Source of the DNA: Burkholderiaceae bacterium
GTDB taxonomy: Bacteria > Pseudomonadota > Gammaproteobacteria > Burkholderiales > Burkholderiaceae_C
Length of the DNA: 64,000 nucleotides
Direction: 5' to 3'
NCBI GenBank assembly: GCA_004299095.1
Contig: SCQQ01000025.1
Coordinates: 1-64,000 of the forward strand
Each line of letters starts with the position of its first letter. Within the stretch, counting starts at the first letter, position 1. Shown piece by piece: positions 1 through 9,418 of the stretch. Made by a program: the position numbers and the translations under genes. The notes beneath the pieces were generated by a model. It saw only the letters and a list, made by a program, of their open reading frames with translations, did not search any database and was not told where the DNA came from.

Positions 1-173
1 TTCATCTCGGCCACGTTGCGCAGCGTGATCAGTTCGTAAAAACTGGCGGGCTCCTGCACGTTGGCCACCACGTAATGCGCTTTCAGCCCGTTCAGTGTGA
101 GTTGGATGGCAAAGCGAGTTTGCTGCAAGGAAAGGGCGGTACCGTCGATGGGGAGCAGGATTTTGAAAGCCAT
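1..173 (-). CDS. Universal stress protein (UspA family), N-terminal part, cut by window edge
   Basis: Reading leftward from an ATG at 173, the frame is open to the window edge and begins MAFKILLPIDGT, the typical first beta strand of UspA-fold proteins. About 57 residues are visible; the nucleotide-binding glycine loop would lie outside the window. UspA proteins are small cytoplasmic stress proteins. It is divergent from the ABC importer at 348, so 174-347 should hold promoters for both. The family call rests on the first strand and the following helix only. Confidence 0.7.
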   Translation of the reverse strand, partial: MAFKILLPIDGTALSLQQTRFAIQLTLNGLKAHYVVANVQEPASFYELITLRNVAEM

Positions 174-347
174 GGCGTGATATGTCGGCGCAATCGATGA
201 CAGCAGGATAACCGCAACGCGGCGAGGCCACGCGGGCGCGGCGGCGGTCATGAATCGCAGTAAAGTCTGGCCCGCGCCGGCCCCGGGAAAACCGGGCGAC
301 TCCGGCGCGGTTTTGCCGACAGCATTCCATCCAACAAGGAGACTTTC

Positions 348-1376
348 ATGCGCCGTACCGTACTCAAGACCCTGGCACTCGCGCCCGTGCTGGCCGCGTT
401 CCCGCGCGTGTGGGCGCAAGCTGGCAAGCCTGAGAAAACCAAGCTGGTGATTGCGGTCGGCGGAAAGAATCTCTTTTACTACTTGCCGCTCACGATCGCC
501 GAGCAGTTGGGTTATTTCAAGGACGAGGGGCTGGACGTGCAGATCCCCGATTTCGCCGGCGGCTCCAAGGCGCTGCAAGCCTTGGTGGGGCGCAGTGCCG
601 ACGTGGTTTCGGGTGCCTACGAGCACACCATCAACATGCAGGCCAAGGGCCAGTTCATCCAATCGTTCGTGCTGCAGGGGCGGGCGCCGCAAATCGTGCT
701 GGCGGTCTCGACCAAGACCATGCCGGACTACAAGACGATCACCGACCTGAAAGGCAAGAAAATCGGCGTGACCGCGCCAGGATCGTCGACCGCCATGATG
801 GCGAGTTACGTGCTCGCCAAGGCCGGGCTGAAGTCCAGCGACGTGGCGTTCGTGGGCGTGGGCGCATCGAGCGGCGCCATCGCCGCCATGAAATCCGGCC
901 AGATCGACGCCATCGCCAACCTGGACCCGGTGATCACCATGCTGCAGCGCGACCACCTGATCAAGGTGGTGTCCGACACACGCACGCTGAAAGACACGCA
1001 AGCGGTGTATGGCGGGCCGATGCCGGCCGCGGTGCTCTACGCCTACACCAGGTTCATCGAAGAGAACCCCAACACCACGCAGGCGCTCACCAACGCCATG
1101 GTGCGTGCCTTGCGCTGGCTGCAGACCGCGGGCCCCGCGGAGCTGGTGAAGACCGTGCCGGAATCGTATTTGCTGGGCGACCGCGCGCTTTACCTGGACG
1201 CCTGGCAGCACGTCAGGGAAGCGCTTTCGCCCGACGGCCTGATGCCCAAGGAGGGCCCCGCCACGGCGCTGCGCATGTTGCGGACTTTCGAACCCACCAT
1301 GCAAGACAAGCACATCGATTTGGCCAAGACCTACACCAACGCCTTCGTGCGCAAGGTGCCGGCGAAATTCGCATGA
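348..1376 (+). CDS. ABC transporter periplasmic substrate-binding protein, SsuA/NMT1 (THI5-like) family
   Basis: This 342-residue protein starts with MRRTVLKTLALAPVLAAFPR, a signal sequence ending near AWA/Q, followed by the NMT1/SsuA fold. An early 'LPLTIAEQLGYFKDEGLDV' block is diagnostic of binding proteins for nitrate, sulfonate, taurine and pyrimidine-like ligands. A clear ribosome site (AAGGAG) lies about 7 bases before the ATG. It heads an operon with an ATPase (1454) and a permease (2317), giving a complete importer. It is paralogous to the binding protein at 55399 but clearly diverged. The ligand cannot be assigned from sequence. Confidence 0.85.
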   Translation: MRRTVLKTLALAPVLAAFPRVWAQAGKPEKTKLVIAVGGKNLFYYLPLTIAEQLGYFKDEGLDVQIPDFAGGSKALQALVGRSADVVSGAYEHTINMQAKGQFIQSFVLQGRAPQIVLAVSTKTMPDYKTITDLKGKKIGVTAPGSSTAMMASYVLAKAGLKSSDVAFVGVGASSGAIAAMKSGQIDAIANLDPVITMLQRDHLIKVVSDTRTLKDTQAVYGGPMPAAVLYAYTRFIEENPNTTQALTNAMVRALRWLQTAGPAELVKTVPESYLLGDRALYLDAWQHVREALSPDGLMPKEGPATALRMLRTFEPTMQDKHIDLAKTYTNAFVRKVPAKFA

Positions 1377-1453
1377 TCGGCATGTCATACGAACCGGCGG
1401 GTGCGCATGAGCGCCGCGCCGCCGGGCGGTAAGGGCTCGAAAGCAGCGTTGAA

Positions 1454-2320
1454 ATGATGGCAGCTCAAGCAATCGCAGCGCTTGATCTCCAGCACATCAC
1501 CTGTGCCTTCGGCGGGAACGGAACGCGTCGGGGTTCGGCCGCGCCCGCCTATGTCGCCGTGAAGGACGTCGATCTGGCGGTCGCGCCGGGTGAATTCGTT
1601 TCGGTCGTCGGCCCCACGGGTTGCGGCAAGAGCACGTTGCTGAACGTCGGTGCCGGTTTGCTCGCGCCGTCCAGTGGGCGCGTCGAAGTGTTTGGCGAGC
1701 CGCTTGCCGGCATCAATCGGCGCGCGGGCTACATGTTCCAGTCGGAATCGCTGATGCCGTGGAAAACGGCACTGGCCAACGTCGTGGCCGGGCTGGTTTT
1801 TCGCGACGTCGCGCGCCCCGAGGCCGAACGCAAGGCGTGTGCTTGGCTGGAACGCGTGGGGCTGGCCGGATTCGAGGACCGCTATCCGCACCAGCTCTCT
1901 GGCGGCATGCGCAAGCGTGTGGCGATGGCGCAAACGCTCATCCTGGACCCCGACATCATCCTGATGGACGAGCCGTTTTCCGCGCTCGACATTCAAACCC
2001 GGCAGCTGATGGAAAACGAGTTGCTGGCGCTCTGGGCCGAACCCGCGCCCGGAAAGGAGGGCGCGCCGCGTGCCGGACGTGCCGTGCTGTTCATCACGCA
2101 CGATCTGGACGAAGCCATCTCGCTCTCGGATCGGGTGGTGGTGCTGTCGGCCGGTCCGGCCACGCACGCGATGGGCAGCTTCGCGGTCGATTTGCCGCGG
2201 CCGCGCAACGTGGCCGAAATCCGCAACCAGGAGCGCTTCACCGAGCTGCGCGCACAAATCTGGGCGGTGCTGCGCGACGAAGTCCTGAAGGGCTACGACC
2301 GCCAGAGGCGGGCAGCATGA
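1454..2320 (+). CDS. ABC transporter ATP-binding protein (SsuB/TauB type)
   Basis: This 288-residue nucleotide-binding subunit has Walker A GPTGCGKST around residues 53-61, signature LSGGMRKR around 148-155 and Walker B IILMDEP around 168-174, followed by the switch histidine in FITHDLDEA. It energises uptake by the permease encoded next, whose ATG overlaps this stop codon (ATGA), implying translational coupling. A glycine/arginine-rich insertion near residues 20-30 lengthens the N-terminus compared with usual SsuB proteins. It functions on the cytoplasmic face of the inner membrane. Confidence 0.9.
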   Translation: MMAAQAIAALDLQHITCAFGGNGTRRGSAAPAYVAVKDVDLAVAPGEFVSVVGPTGCGKSTLLNVGAGLLAPSSGRVEVFGEPLAGINRRAGYMFQSESLMPWKTALANVVAGLVFRDVARPEAERKACAWLERVGLAGFEDRYPHQLSGGMRKRVAMAQTLILDPDIILMDEPFSALDIQTRQLMENELLALWAEPAPGKEGAPRAGRAVLFITHDLDEAISLSDRVVVLSAGPATHAMGSFAVDLPRPRNVAEIRNQERFTELRAQIWAVLRDEVLKGYDRQRRAA

Positions 2321-3096
2321 ACCGATTCAAGCTGCGCACCTGGCAGATCAGCCTGCTGGTCGTTTTCCTGGCGGTCTGGTACGTCGCCGCCAATCGCTCC
2401 CAGGACATCGCATTCTTTTTCGGCCGGCCGCAGGTGGTGGCCGAACGCCTCTGGAACTGGTTTTTCGTCAACGCCGACATTTATCCGCACTTGTGGGTCA
2501 CGCTGGTCGAGACGCTGCTCGCGTTCGTGATCGGCACGCTGGCGGGCATTGCCGTGGGCCTGTGGCTGGCGCTCGCACCGTTCGCATCGGCGGTACTGGA
2601 CCCCTACCTCAAAGGCGCCAACGCCATGCCGCGCGTGATCCTCGCGCCCATCTTCGGCCTCTGGTTCGGCCTCGGCATCTGGTCCAAGGTGGCGCTCGCG
2701 GTCACGCTGGTGTTTTTCATCGTGTTTTTCAACGTCTACCAGGGCGTGCGCGAAGTAAGCCCGGTGGTCCTTGCCAACGCCCAGATGCTGGGGGCCAACC
2801 GACGCGACCTGATGCGTCACGTGTACGTGCCGAGCGCCATGAGCTGGGTGTTTTCCAGCTTGCACAGCTCGGTCGGACTGGCGTTCGTGGGTGCGGTGGT
2901 GGGCGAATACCTGGGATCCGCCAGCGGCGTCGGCTACCTGATCCTGCAAGCCGAAGGCAGCTTCGACGTCGACACGGTGTTTGCCGGCATCGTGTTGCTC
3001 ACGGCGCTGGCGCTGGTGCTCGACATGCTGGTCACGGTGGCCGAGCGCCGCCTGATGCGCTGGCGCCCGAGCGTGGGGCAGACCGAGAAGCTCTGA
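2317..3096 (+). CDS. ABC transporter permease (SsuC/TauC type)
   Basis: This 259-residue inner-membrane subunit has about six hydrophobic segments and the binding-protein-dependent permease core, including the cytoplasmic loop 'NAQMLGANRRDLMRHVYVP' that contacts the ATPase (EAA-like loop). The start overlaps the ATPase stop by ATGA. It completes the 348-3096 importer operon. It is paralogous to the permease at 57261. The operon is followed by a GC-rich hairpin at 3100-3116. Confidence 0.88.
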   Translation: MNRFKLRTWQISLLVVFLAVWYVAANRSQDIAFFFGRPQVVAERLWNWFFVNADIYPHLWVTLVETLLAFVIGTLAGIAVGLWLALAPFASAVLDPYLKGANAMPRVILAPIFGLWFGLGIWSKVALAVTLVFFIVFFNVYQGVREVSPVVLANAQMLGANRRDLMRHVYVPSAMSWVFSSLHSSVGLAFVGAVVGEYLGSASGVGYLILQAEGSFDVDTVFAGIVLLTALALVLDMLVTVAERRLMRWRPSVGQTEKL

Positions 3097-3099
3097 ACG

Positions 3100-3116
3100 G
3101 GCCGGCCTCGCCGGCC
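3100..3116. terminator. GC-rich hairpin just after the ABC operon
   Basis: A perfect 7-bp stem, GGCCGGC and GCCGGCC, with a 3-base loop begins 3 bases after the permease stop. No proper U-run follows on the plus strand (ATGAAAAATG), so it is a weak intrinsic terminator at best, or an mRNA-stabilising hairpin. Confidence 0.4.
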
Positions 3117-3123
3117 ATGAAAA

Positions 3124-3221
3124 ATGACTTCGCTGCTGCGCGGCTCGATGACGGCGGCAGTGCCGCCATGATTGAAGTCATCGGCGCGGAAGCGCCCGTC
3201 ATTGACGCGTAGCGAAGTCAT
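3124..3221. repeat. Palindromic intergenic element with 11-bp inverted termini
   Basis: ATGACTTCGCT at 3124-3134 and its exact reverse complement at 3211-3221 flank 76 bases. That interior holds further dyads, such as GGCGGC-AGT-GCCGCC and a GAAGTCAT copy of the terminal motif. It lies between the convergent ABC operon and the foldase gene. It could fold as a long bidirectional terminator or be a dispersed REP/MITE-like element. No coding frame explains it. Confidence 0.5.
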
Positions 3222-3312
3222 GCCGGAGCGCAGCAAAGGCGGTCATCCCGCCAGCCGCCCGGTGCGAAGCCTTCTTTCTGGCGCCCTTGGCGCGCGGAAC
3301 GGCGCCGGTCGC

Positions 3313-4125
3313 CTACTGAATCTTCGCCTTGGCGCGCAGTTCTTGCTGGTACTTGGCCAGCTGCTGCTGTTCCAGCTGCTGCTTGATCTGCGCTTTCACT
3401 TCGTCGAACGCCGGCAACTTCGGAGCGGCGGCATCGCGCACATCGTCGAGGCGAATGATGTGGTAGCCAAACTGGGTTTTCACCGGCTCCTGCGTCATTT
3501 CGCCTTTTTTCAGCTTTTCCAGCGCGGCCGCGAACTCGGGCACGTAAGTGCCGGCCGTGGCCCAGCCCAAGTCGCCGCCTTGCGCGCCTGATCCCGGGTC
3601 TTTCGAGTCTTTTTTGGCCAGGTCCTCGAACTTGGCGCCGCCGTCGATATCAGCAATGATTTTCTTAGCTTCAGCTTCGTTGTCGACCAAGATGTGGCTC
3701 GCCTTGTATTCCTTGGCCCCGGCGGCGGGCGTTTGTTCCTTCACCACCTTGTCGTATTCGGTTTTGGCCTCGGCATCGGTGATCGGATGCGCTTTCTGAT
3801 AGCGCGCAAACAGTTCATTGGCCAGCAGGCCCTGGCGCGCCAATTCCATCTTGGCGCGGAAGCCCGGCGTGGCTTCCAGGCCGAGGCGCTTGGCTTCTTG
3901 CGCAAACACTTCGCGTGCAATCACTTCTTCTTTCAACTGGGACTGCACGCCGGGCGGCACCGGTTGCCCCAAGCGCGCCGCCTGCGCCTTGATCTGCTCT
4001 TCCAGCGCCGTCAGGCGCGTCTGCGGCACGGCGACGCCGTTGACGATCGCCACGTTCTGGGCGTAGGCGGGGGTCGCGCCGATCAAAAGCGACGCGAACG
4101 CAACGGCGAAAAGTTGTTTTTTCAT
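3313..4125 (-). CDS. Periplasmic peptidyl-prolyl cis-trans isomerase, PpiC/parvulin (SurA-like) family
   Basis: This 270-residue protein begins with a cleavable signal (MKKQLFAVAFASLLIGATPA, cleavage after AYAQ), then a helical chaperone region. A parvulin rotamase domain spans about residues 135-230: it has the KASHILV start, the 'GGDLGWA' loop and 'FGYHIIRLDD' end that define the PpiC family. It would catalyse prolyl isomerisation and assist folding of exported proteins. It is the last gene of a leftward block downstream of bolA. Confidence 0.9.
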   Translation of the reverse strand: MKKQLFAVAFASLLIGATPAYAQNVAIVNGVAVPQTRLTALEEQIKAQAARLGQPVPPGVQSQLKEEVIAREVFAQEAKRLGLEATPGFRAKMELARQGLLANELFARYQKAHPITDAEAKTEYDKVVKEQTPAAGAKEYKASHILVDNEAEAKKIIADIDGGAKFEDLAKKDSKDPGSGAQGGDLGWATAGTYVPEFAAALEKLKKGEMTQEPVKTQFGYHIIRLDDVRDAAAPKLPAFDEVKAQIKQQLEQQQLAKYQQELRAKAKIQ

Positions 4126-4183
4126 GATGAACTTCGAGGAAGTGAACCCCGCGGAAAGCGGGGCGTTGGAAGGGGTGCGGACT

Positions 4184-4456
4184 TCAGGATTGCTGCGCAT
4201 CGATGGCGATGGCGTGGACGCCGCGGTCGCTGATGAAATCCTGCAGCGCATCGTACACCAGCCGATGGCGCGCCACGCGCGACAAACCGGCGAACGAGGC
4301 CGACGTGATGTGCACCCGGAAGTGCGTGCCGAAACCGGTTCCGTTGGCGCCCACGTGGCCTTCGTGCTGCCAGCTTTCGTCGTCGACCTGCACCGCATCG
4401 GGGTGCAGTTGTGCGCGCAGGCGTTCGGCCATTTCGTCGGCCAGGGTGGGTTTCAT
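4184..4456 (-). CDS. bolA: BolA family protein
   Basis: This 90-residue protein has the BolA/IbaG-like fold: an N-terminal helix (MAERLRAQL), the strand containing 'HEGHVGA', and the helix-turn-helix-like '[17 protein letters not shown]'. BolA proteins bind monothiol glutaredoxins with Fe-S clusters and influence cell shape and stress responses. Its ATG overlaps the stop of yciB (ATGA), indicating coupled translation. Confidence 0.88.
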   Translation of the reverse strand: MKPTLADEMAERLRAQLHPDAVQVDDESWQHEGHVGANGTGFGTHFRVHITSASFAGLSRVARHRLVYDALQDFISDRGVHAIAIDAQQS

Positions 4457-5016
4457 TTCGAGGACTCGTTGCCGCCCGCGGCGATTTGCTTGGGTTCGGT
4501 CATGTGGCGCGCCACATACAGACCTTGGCCGACGATGAAGATCAGCGGAAAGACATAGCCCCACAGCTTGAAATCGGCCCATGCGTTGGTTGAGAAATAC
4601 GCTGCCACGTAGCCGTTGAGCGCGGCCATGAACAGGCAATAAAAAACCCACGCGACACTCAAGCGGTGCCAGACCCGGTCGGGCAGGGCAAGTTGGCTGC
4701 CCAGCATGGCTTTCAGGAAATTCTTGTGATAGACCCAGAGTGCCAGCGCCAGGCCGATGGCCATGGCGCCGTACAGCACCGTGGGTTTCCACTTGATGAA
4801 ACGGTCGTCCTGCAGTGTGAGCGTGAGCGCGCCGAAAATCAGGATCAGCGCCAGCGTTGCCTTGTGCATGGTGCTGAGCTTGCGATCCAGCGCGTAGACA
4901 ATCGCCATCTGGATCACCGTGGCGCCCATGAGGACCGCAGTGCCCACGTATATGCCGTGCAGCTTGTAGGCCACGAAGAACAGCAGGATGGGGATGAAGT
5001 CGAGCAGCAGGCGCAT
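4453..5016 (-). CDS. yciB: Inner-membrane septation protein A (YciB/IspZ family)
   Basis: This 187-residue polytopic membrane protein starts [19 protein letters not shown], the conserved first helix of the YciB family, with further helices around residues 20-40, 50-70, 80-100, 120-140 and 150-170. The family is linked to cell division and envelope biogenesis. It overlaps bolA by four bases. Length and order of helices match the family. Confidence 0.92.
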   Translation of the reverse strand: MRLLLDFIPILLFFVAYKLHGIYVGTAVLMGATVIQMAIVYALDRKLSTMHKATLALILIFGALTLTLQDDRFIKWKPTVLYGAMAIGLALALWVYHKNFLKAMLGSQLALPDRVWHRLSVAWVFYCLFMAALNGYVAAYFSTNAWADFKLWGYVFPLIFIVGQGLYVARHMTEPKQIAAGGNESSK

Positions 5017-5115
5017 GGAGCGGGTGATTATCGCGGAATGAAGCGGCCGAGGGTTCCAGCAGCGCGAGCGGCGGGCGCGCGGAACAGGGCCTCGATTCGT
5101 CGGGAACGGGACGGA

Positions 5116-5529
5116 TCAACGGTCCTTGAAGTCGAGCGCCGCCGAATTCATGCAATAACGCAAATGCGTGGGGCCGGGTCCGTCGTCGAACACGTGTCCC
5201 AGGTGCGCACCGCAATTCGCGCACAACGTCTCGGTGCGCACCATGCCGAGGCTTCGGTCCTGGCGCTCGATGATGGCGCCGGGCACCGCGGCTTGCGTGA
5301 AACTCGGCCAGCCGCAGCCGGCGTCGAACTTGGCGCTGGATTCGAACAGCTTGGCACCGCAGCAGACGCAGTGGTAGCTGCCGTCGGCCCAATGACTTTC
5401 GTATTTGCCGGTAAATGGCCGCTCGGTGGCGGCATGGCGCGTGACTTCATAGGCGCCGGGTTCAGCGCCGCCCTTGTCTTTCAGCAACGCGCGCCATTCG
5501 GCGTCGGACTTTTCTACGGTGGTGGTCAT
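5116..5529 (-). CDS. msrB: Peptide-methionine (R)-S-oxide reductase MsrB
   Basis: This 137-residue protein reduces methionine-R-sulfoxide in oxidised proteins. Two zinc-binding CxxC pairs are visible (C54/C57 and C103/C106) together with the catalytic cysteine at 126 in '[11 protein letters not shown]'. The core 'GCGWPSF' motif is intact. Its ATG overlaps the selO stop (ATGA), so msrB and selO, both redox-repair functions, are co-transcribed. Confidence 0.95.
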   Translation of the reverse strand: MTTTVEKSDAEWRALLKDKGGAEPGAYEVTRHAATERPFTGKYESHWADGSYHCVCCGAKLFESSAKFDAGCGWPSFTQAAVPGAIIERQDRSLGMVRTETLCANCGAHLGHVFDDGPGPTHLRYCMNSAALDFKDR

Positions 5530-6980
5530 GATGAGCAACTGATCTGGATTTGGGATGCCCAGTCGGGCGGGAGGCCGGTCCATTCCGGGTGAGCGGCGGG
5601 CGCTTCATACGGGCGCTGAAGCGCCGCCAGCAATTCTTCGAGCAGCGTGAAATCCTTTAGTTTCGCGCGCGCGATGGCGCTTTCCGCCATGTGGTTGCGC
5701 AGCACGATCGCCGGATTGGTTTTCTTCATCAAGCCGGGGTCGTGCGCAGCGTGTGCGCACAGCGCGTCGAACTCGTGCAGCAACGCGGCCATGGCGGCGC
5801 GGTCGGAGAACAGCGCCAGCACCGGTTCGGCCTTCTGCCCGGTGGCGTAATCGGTCAGGCGCCGCCAGAAAATGGTGTAGTCGGTGTGGTCGCGCGCCAT
5901 CAGTTCGAGCGTGCGGGCAATCCATTGCGAGATGTCAGGTGAGACTTCAGCGAAGCCCGCCTTGCGCGCCATTTGGCGCGCATAAGCGGCCGAGAACGCA
6001 GCGCCGAAGCCGTCCAGGATCTTTTGCGCCGGCGCCGGCTCGCGAATCAGCGGCATCAGCGCCGTGGCCAGCGCACACAGGTTCCAGTGCGCGATCGCCG
6101 GCTGGTTCTGGTAGGCGTAGCGGCCGTAGTGATCCGAGTGGTTGCAGATGTGCGCCGGATCGAACGCGTCCATGAACTGGAACGGCCCGTAATCCATGGT
6201 GAGCCCGAGGATGCTCATGTTGTCGGTGTTCATCACGCCGTGCATGAAGCCCACTGCCTGCCACTGCGCCAGCAGCCGCGCGGTGCGCCGCACCACGGTT
6301 TTCAGCAGCGCGACGTAGGGGTTGTCGGTTCCCAGGCAGGCGCGCTCATGCTGCGCGATCACCAGGTCGGCCAGCTTTTTCAGCTCGTCGTGCTCGCCCG
6401 AATAACTGAAATGCTCGAAGTGGCCAAAGCGGATGAAACTCGGCGCGACCCGCGCGACGATGGCCGCCGTTTCGACCGTTTCTCGCAGCACCGGCTGGTC
6501 AGAGCCAGTAATGCAGAGCGCCCGCGTGGTCGGGATGCCGAGCGCGTGCATGGCTTCGCTGCACAGGAATTCGCGGATGGTCGAGCGCAGCACGGCGCGG
6601 CCGTCGGCGCCGCGCGAATAGGGCGTGCGGCCGCTACCTTTCAGTTGCAGTTCGTCGCCATTCGCGAGCAGCCCGAGGAGCAGCGCGCGGCCGTCGCCCA
6701 GTTGTCCGGCCCAGACGCCGAATTGGTGACCGCTGTAGACCGTGGCGACCGGCTCGCTTTCAGGCAGCACGGTGTTGCCGCTGAAGACCTGCAGGGCGTC
6801 GTCGCTCGCGAGCCAATCAGGGGCGATGTCCAGTTCGCGTGCCAATGCCGGGTTGCGGATGACCCAGTACGGATCAGGGAGCGGCGCTGGACGGACGCGC
6901 GTATAGAAGGCATCGCCCAACTCGTCGAATGGCACGTTTCGGACCGAATACGGGAAACTGCTTGCGACAACTGCGACCAT
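5526..6980 (-). CDS. selO: SelO/YdiU-family protein adenylyltransferase (AMPylase)
   Basis: This 484-residue pseudokinase-fold protein carries SelO signatures: '[12 protein letters not shown]', the '[20 protein letters not shown]' nucleotide loop, and '[11 protein letters not shown]' followed by 'MDYGPF' in the inverted catalytic segment. SelO proteins transfer AMP from ATP to Ser/Thr/Tyr of redox proteins. The C-terminus lacks the selenocysteine/cysteine tail of eukaryotic forms but ends with a short Cys-Ser. It is first gene of the selO-msrB-yciB-bolA-ppiC leftward block. Confidence 0.93.
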   Translation of the reverse strand: MVAVVASSFPYSVRNVPFDELGDAFYTRVRPAPLPDPYWVIRNPALARELDIAPDWLASDDALQVFSGNTVLPESEPVATVYSGHQFGVWAGQLGDGRALLLGLLANGDELQLKGSGRTPYSRGADGRAVLRSTIREFLCSEAMHALGIPTTRALCITGSDQPVLRETVETAAIVARVAPSFIRFGHFEHFSYSGEHDELKKLADLVIAQHERACLGTDNPYVALLKTVVRRTARLLAQWQAVGFMHGVMNTDNMSILGLTMDYGPFQFMDAFDPAHICNHSDHYGRYAYQNQPAIAHWNLCALATALMPLIREPAPAQKILDGFGAAFSAAYARQMARKAGFAEVSPDISQWIARTLELMARDHTDYTIFWRRLTDYATGQKAEPVLALFSDRAAMAALLHEFDALCAHAAHDPGLMKKTNPAIVLRNHMAESAIARAKLKDFTLLEELLAALQRPYEAPAAHPEWTGLPPDWASQIQISCSS

Positions 6981-7315
6981 GCGGCTATTGTCGGCTGCGA
7001 TGCAATTTCACGTCGCTTGCGGGGCTTGTGCCAGATAACCGGGGGCAATTTGGGTTCGACAGGGACTGTCAAGGACGCTCCATGGATAACCCGAGCGAAG
7101 GCGCACGCGCTGGATTCGGATGGATTGCAAGGCGCTTTTTGCCGGCAATAGCCGGGCTATTACCAAGGAAAACAACGTGGCAGACCGCCGAAGCCCGGCG
7201 ATGCGCAATGCGTGACGCGCGAGAGGCCATGCAGGGCGTCCTCAACGCAATGGGTCGTGGTTCGCCCGCCAAAACGCCCCGTGCGTCCGAGTGTCGACGA
7301 CTGTGCCCATCCTGT
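6981..7315. other. 335-bp non-coding gap with one small hairpin
   Basis: No convincing gene is visible between the start of selO and the stop of the AraC gene. The only short open frames have no ribosome site or family resemblance. A perfect small hairpin, AATAGC-CGG-GCTATT, lies at 7147-7161. The selO promoter should be within the first hundred bases. Confidence 0.5.
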
Positions 7316-8386
7316 TCACGCGTCTTTGTGCCGTTTTGCGGATTGCCGGCGCAACGAGATCGGTGACTGCCCGAATTCGGTCTTGAACCACCGCGCAAAG
7401 GCGCTATGCGTGCTGTACCCGAGCAGGTCGGCAATATGCTCGAGGCTGTAATGCGGATTGACGATATATCGCCGCACGAGATTTCTTTTTGCTTCCGCGA
7501 GCAGCACGGTGAAGCTCGTGCCCGTTTCATCCAGCTCACGCTGCAGGGTGCGCAGGCTTCGGCCCAGGTTCCGCGCCACCAATTCGCACGTGACGCGTCC
7601 CGAAGGCAGCATCACGTAGATCATGCGGCGGACCTCGTCGCTCACCTGCGCATCGTTCGGCTCGGCCGCCGGCTCCAACATCTCTTCCGCGTAATGGACC
7701 AACAACGGATCGGCTGACGGATTGGATGCGTCGAGGTCGGACGCGAGGCAAACGATACCGTTGAAATCCGCGTTGAATACCACGGTGCACGAGAACATGG
7801 CGCGATGCACCGTCGGATCAGACGGCGAATCATGGCTGAAGTGGACGCTCTTGGGCCGCCAACGCGACCCGAGGAGCCCCTCGCATATGCGGTAGAGGAC
7901 ACCGACCGCCATCTCGATGTCCTGTCGTCCCGACGAACGCGCCATGACCTCCTCGCGAATGATGACCAGTGAGCCCGCGTTCTCGATGTGCAGCACTAGC
8001 GCATCGTTGAGCAAGTGCAGGCGATCAATGATCGTCGTGAGCACGTCGCGCAGAGTCGCTTGGTAGGTGAGCAGCAGGCTTGTCGAGCCGAGATTCGACA
8101 GTTTGCGCGACTGCACCATGCGCAGTCCTATCGAGTCACATCCAGTGGCCCTTGCTGCGTCTTCGAGGAGCCACGCGACTTTGTTGGCCGGCAAGCGCAG
8201 GTCAGGGTTCTTCAACGCCTTCTGGGACAAACCGGCGCGCCGCATGGCCGCGTCGACGTCATAGCCAAACGCCGCGGTGACTTCTCTGAAGTTCTTCAGT
8301 GCCGCCGCGCGTACGAATTTTTCCGCCACTTGATTGCTCGCTACTGGGATCCGCTGGACGATTTTGGCATGAAATGCTAACCGCAT
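7316..8386 (-). CDS. AraC-family transcriptional regulator with Arabinose_bd-type N-terminal domain
   Basis: This 356-residue protein has an N-terminal ligand-sensing region beginning 'FREVTAAFGYDVDAAMRRAGL', typical of the PF12625 group. A C-terminal double helix-turn-helix covers about residues 255-350 ('VARNLGRSLRTLQREL' and 'LEHIADLLGYSTHSAFARWF'). It is transcribed divergently from the TauD gene with 96 bp between starts, so it probably controls the TauD-porin-BKACE operon and possibly itself. The effector is unknown. The upstream ATG was chosen by length; an internal start is possible. Confidence 0.88.
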   Translation of the reverse strand: MRLAFHAKIVQRIPVASNQVAEKFVRAAALKNFREVTAAFGYDVDAAMRRAGLSQKALKNPDLRLPANKVAWLLEDAARATGCDSIGLRMVQSRKLSNLGSTSLLLTYQATLRDVLTTIIDRLHLLNDALVLHIENAGSLVIIREEVMARSSGRQDIEMAVGVLYRICEGLLGSRWRPKSVHFSHDSPSDPTVHRAMFSCTVVFNADFNGIVCLASDLDASNPSADPLLVHYAEEMLEPAAEPNDAQVSDEVRRMIYVMLPSGRVTCELVARNLGRSLRTLQRELDETGTSFTVLLAEAKRNLVRRYIVNPHYSLEHIADLLGYSTHSAFARWFKTEFGQSPISLRRQSAKRHKDA

Positions 8387-8482
8387 GGCGTCGATCGGTG
8401 CGCGCAGTAAAGCAACCCTGCCTACAGTGCGAAAGCATAGCTATCGGAAGAATAGCCACCACCTCTAACTTGGAGACGCATC
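8387..8482. promoter_or_regulatory. Divergent promoter region between the AraC regulator and the TauD operon
   Basis: The 96 bp separate two divergent starts and are relatively AT-rich. A ribosome site (TTGGAG) precedes the GTG of the dioxygenase. AraC proteins of this group usually bind direct repeats in such a position, but no clear repeat could be defined by eye. Confidence 0.5.
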
Positions 8483-9334
8483 GTGAAAATCAAACCGCTG
8501 ACCTGTGCGATCGGCGCCGAATTAGCTGACATCAGACTTGGAGACGCCGCGCACGACGACAGTCTCTTCGCTGAAGTAAAAGCCGCGCTGCTCAAATACA
8601 AAGTCGTGTTCTTGCGCGACCAGCAGGATATGACCCGTGCCGATCACGTCGCGTTCGCGCATCGATTCGGCGAGCTGGAAGATCACCCGGTGGTTGGCAG
8701 CGATCCCGATTATCCTGGTTTAGTGAGAATTTATAAATCTCCCGACAAACCAGTCGAGCATTATGAAAACGCCTGGCACAGCGACGGCACCTGGCGGGAG
8801 ACGCCGACGATGGGTTGTGTCCTGCATTGCGTGGAATGCCCCACTGAAGGAGGCGACACGATATGGGCAAATATGGCACTTGCCTATGAGAAATTGCCGC
8901 AACATATCAAAGACATAATTGCGCCGCTGCGCGCGAGCCATAGCATCGAATGTTCGTTTGGTGCCGTGATGCCAATCGAAAAACGACATGCACTCAAGGC
9001 ACAATATCCAGATGCTGAGCATCCGGTTGTCCGTACCCACCCAGAGACGGGCGAAAAGGTATTGTTCGTCAACGCTTTTACGACTCACTTGATCAATTTC
9101 CACACTCCCGCCAACGTGCGCGTGGGTCAGGATGCCACGCGGGGCAGTGCGGAGCTTTTGCAGTATTTGGTCGATCAGGCGGCAATTCCTGAATACCAAG
9201 TGAGATGGCGTTGGCAACCGGGCAGCGTCGCCATCTGGGATAACCGTTCGACGCAGCATTATGCCGTGATGGATTATCCGCCTTGCCATCGCAAGATGGA
9301 ACGGGCCGCAATCATCGGCGACAAACCATTCTAG
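8483..9334 (+). CDS. TauD/TfdA-family Fe(II)/2-oxoglutarate-dependent dioxygenase (module copy 1)
   Basis: This 283-residue protein has the facial triad HxD at H99/D101 (in AWHSDGTW) and distal H259 (in STQHYAVMDY), with a downstream arginine for 2-oxoglutarate at 270 or 274. Family members hydroxylate substrates such as taurine, alkylsulfonates or aryloxyacetates, releasing succinate and CO2. A GTG start with a TTGGAG site was chosen because MKI aligns with the paralog at 58401. The two copies are colinear over their whole length. It is followed by a porin and the interrupted BKACE gene. Confidence 0.9.
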   Translation: MKIKPLTCAIGAELADIRLGDAAHDDSLFAEVKAALLKYKVVFLRDQQDMTRADHVAFAHRFGELEDHPVVGSDPDYPGLVRIYKSPDKPVEHYENAWHSDGTWRETPTMGCVLHCVECPTEGGDTIWANMALAYEKLPQHIKDIIAPLRASHSIECSFGAVMPIEKRHALKAQYPDAEHPVVRTHPETGEKVLFVNAFTTHLINFHTPANVRVGQDATRGSAELLQYLVDQAAIPEYQVRWRWQPGSVAIWDNRSTQHYAVMDYPPCHRKMERAAIIGDKPF

Positions 9335-9418
9335 CCAAAGGTGGCTGACCTCGAAATAGTTCCCATATTTTCAGTCAAACGATCGACGTGAATCCGACAA
9401 AACCAAAAATATAAAAAC

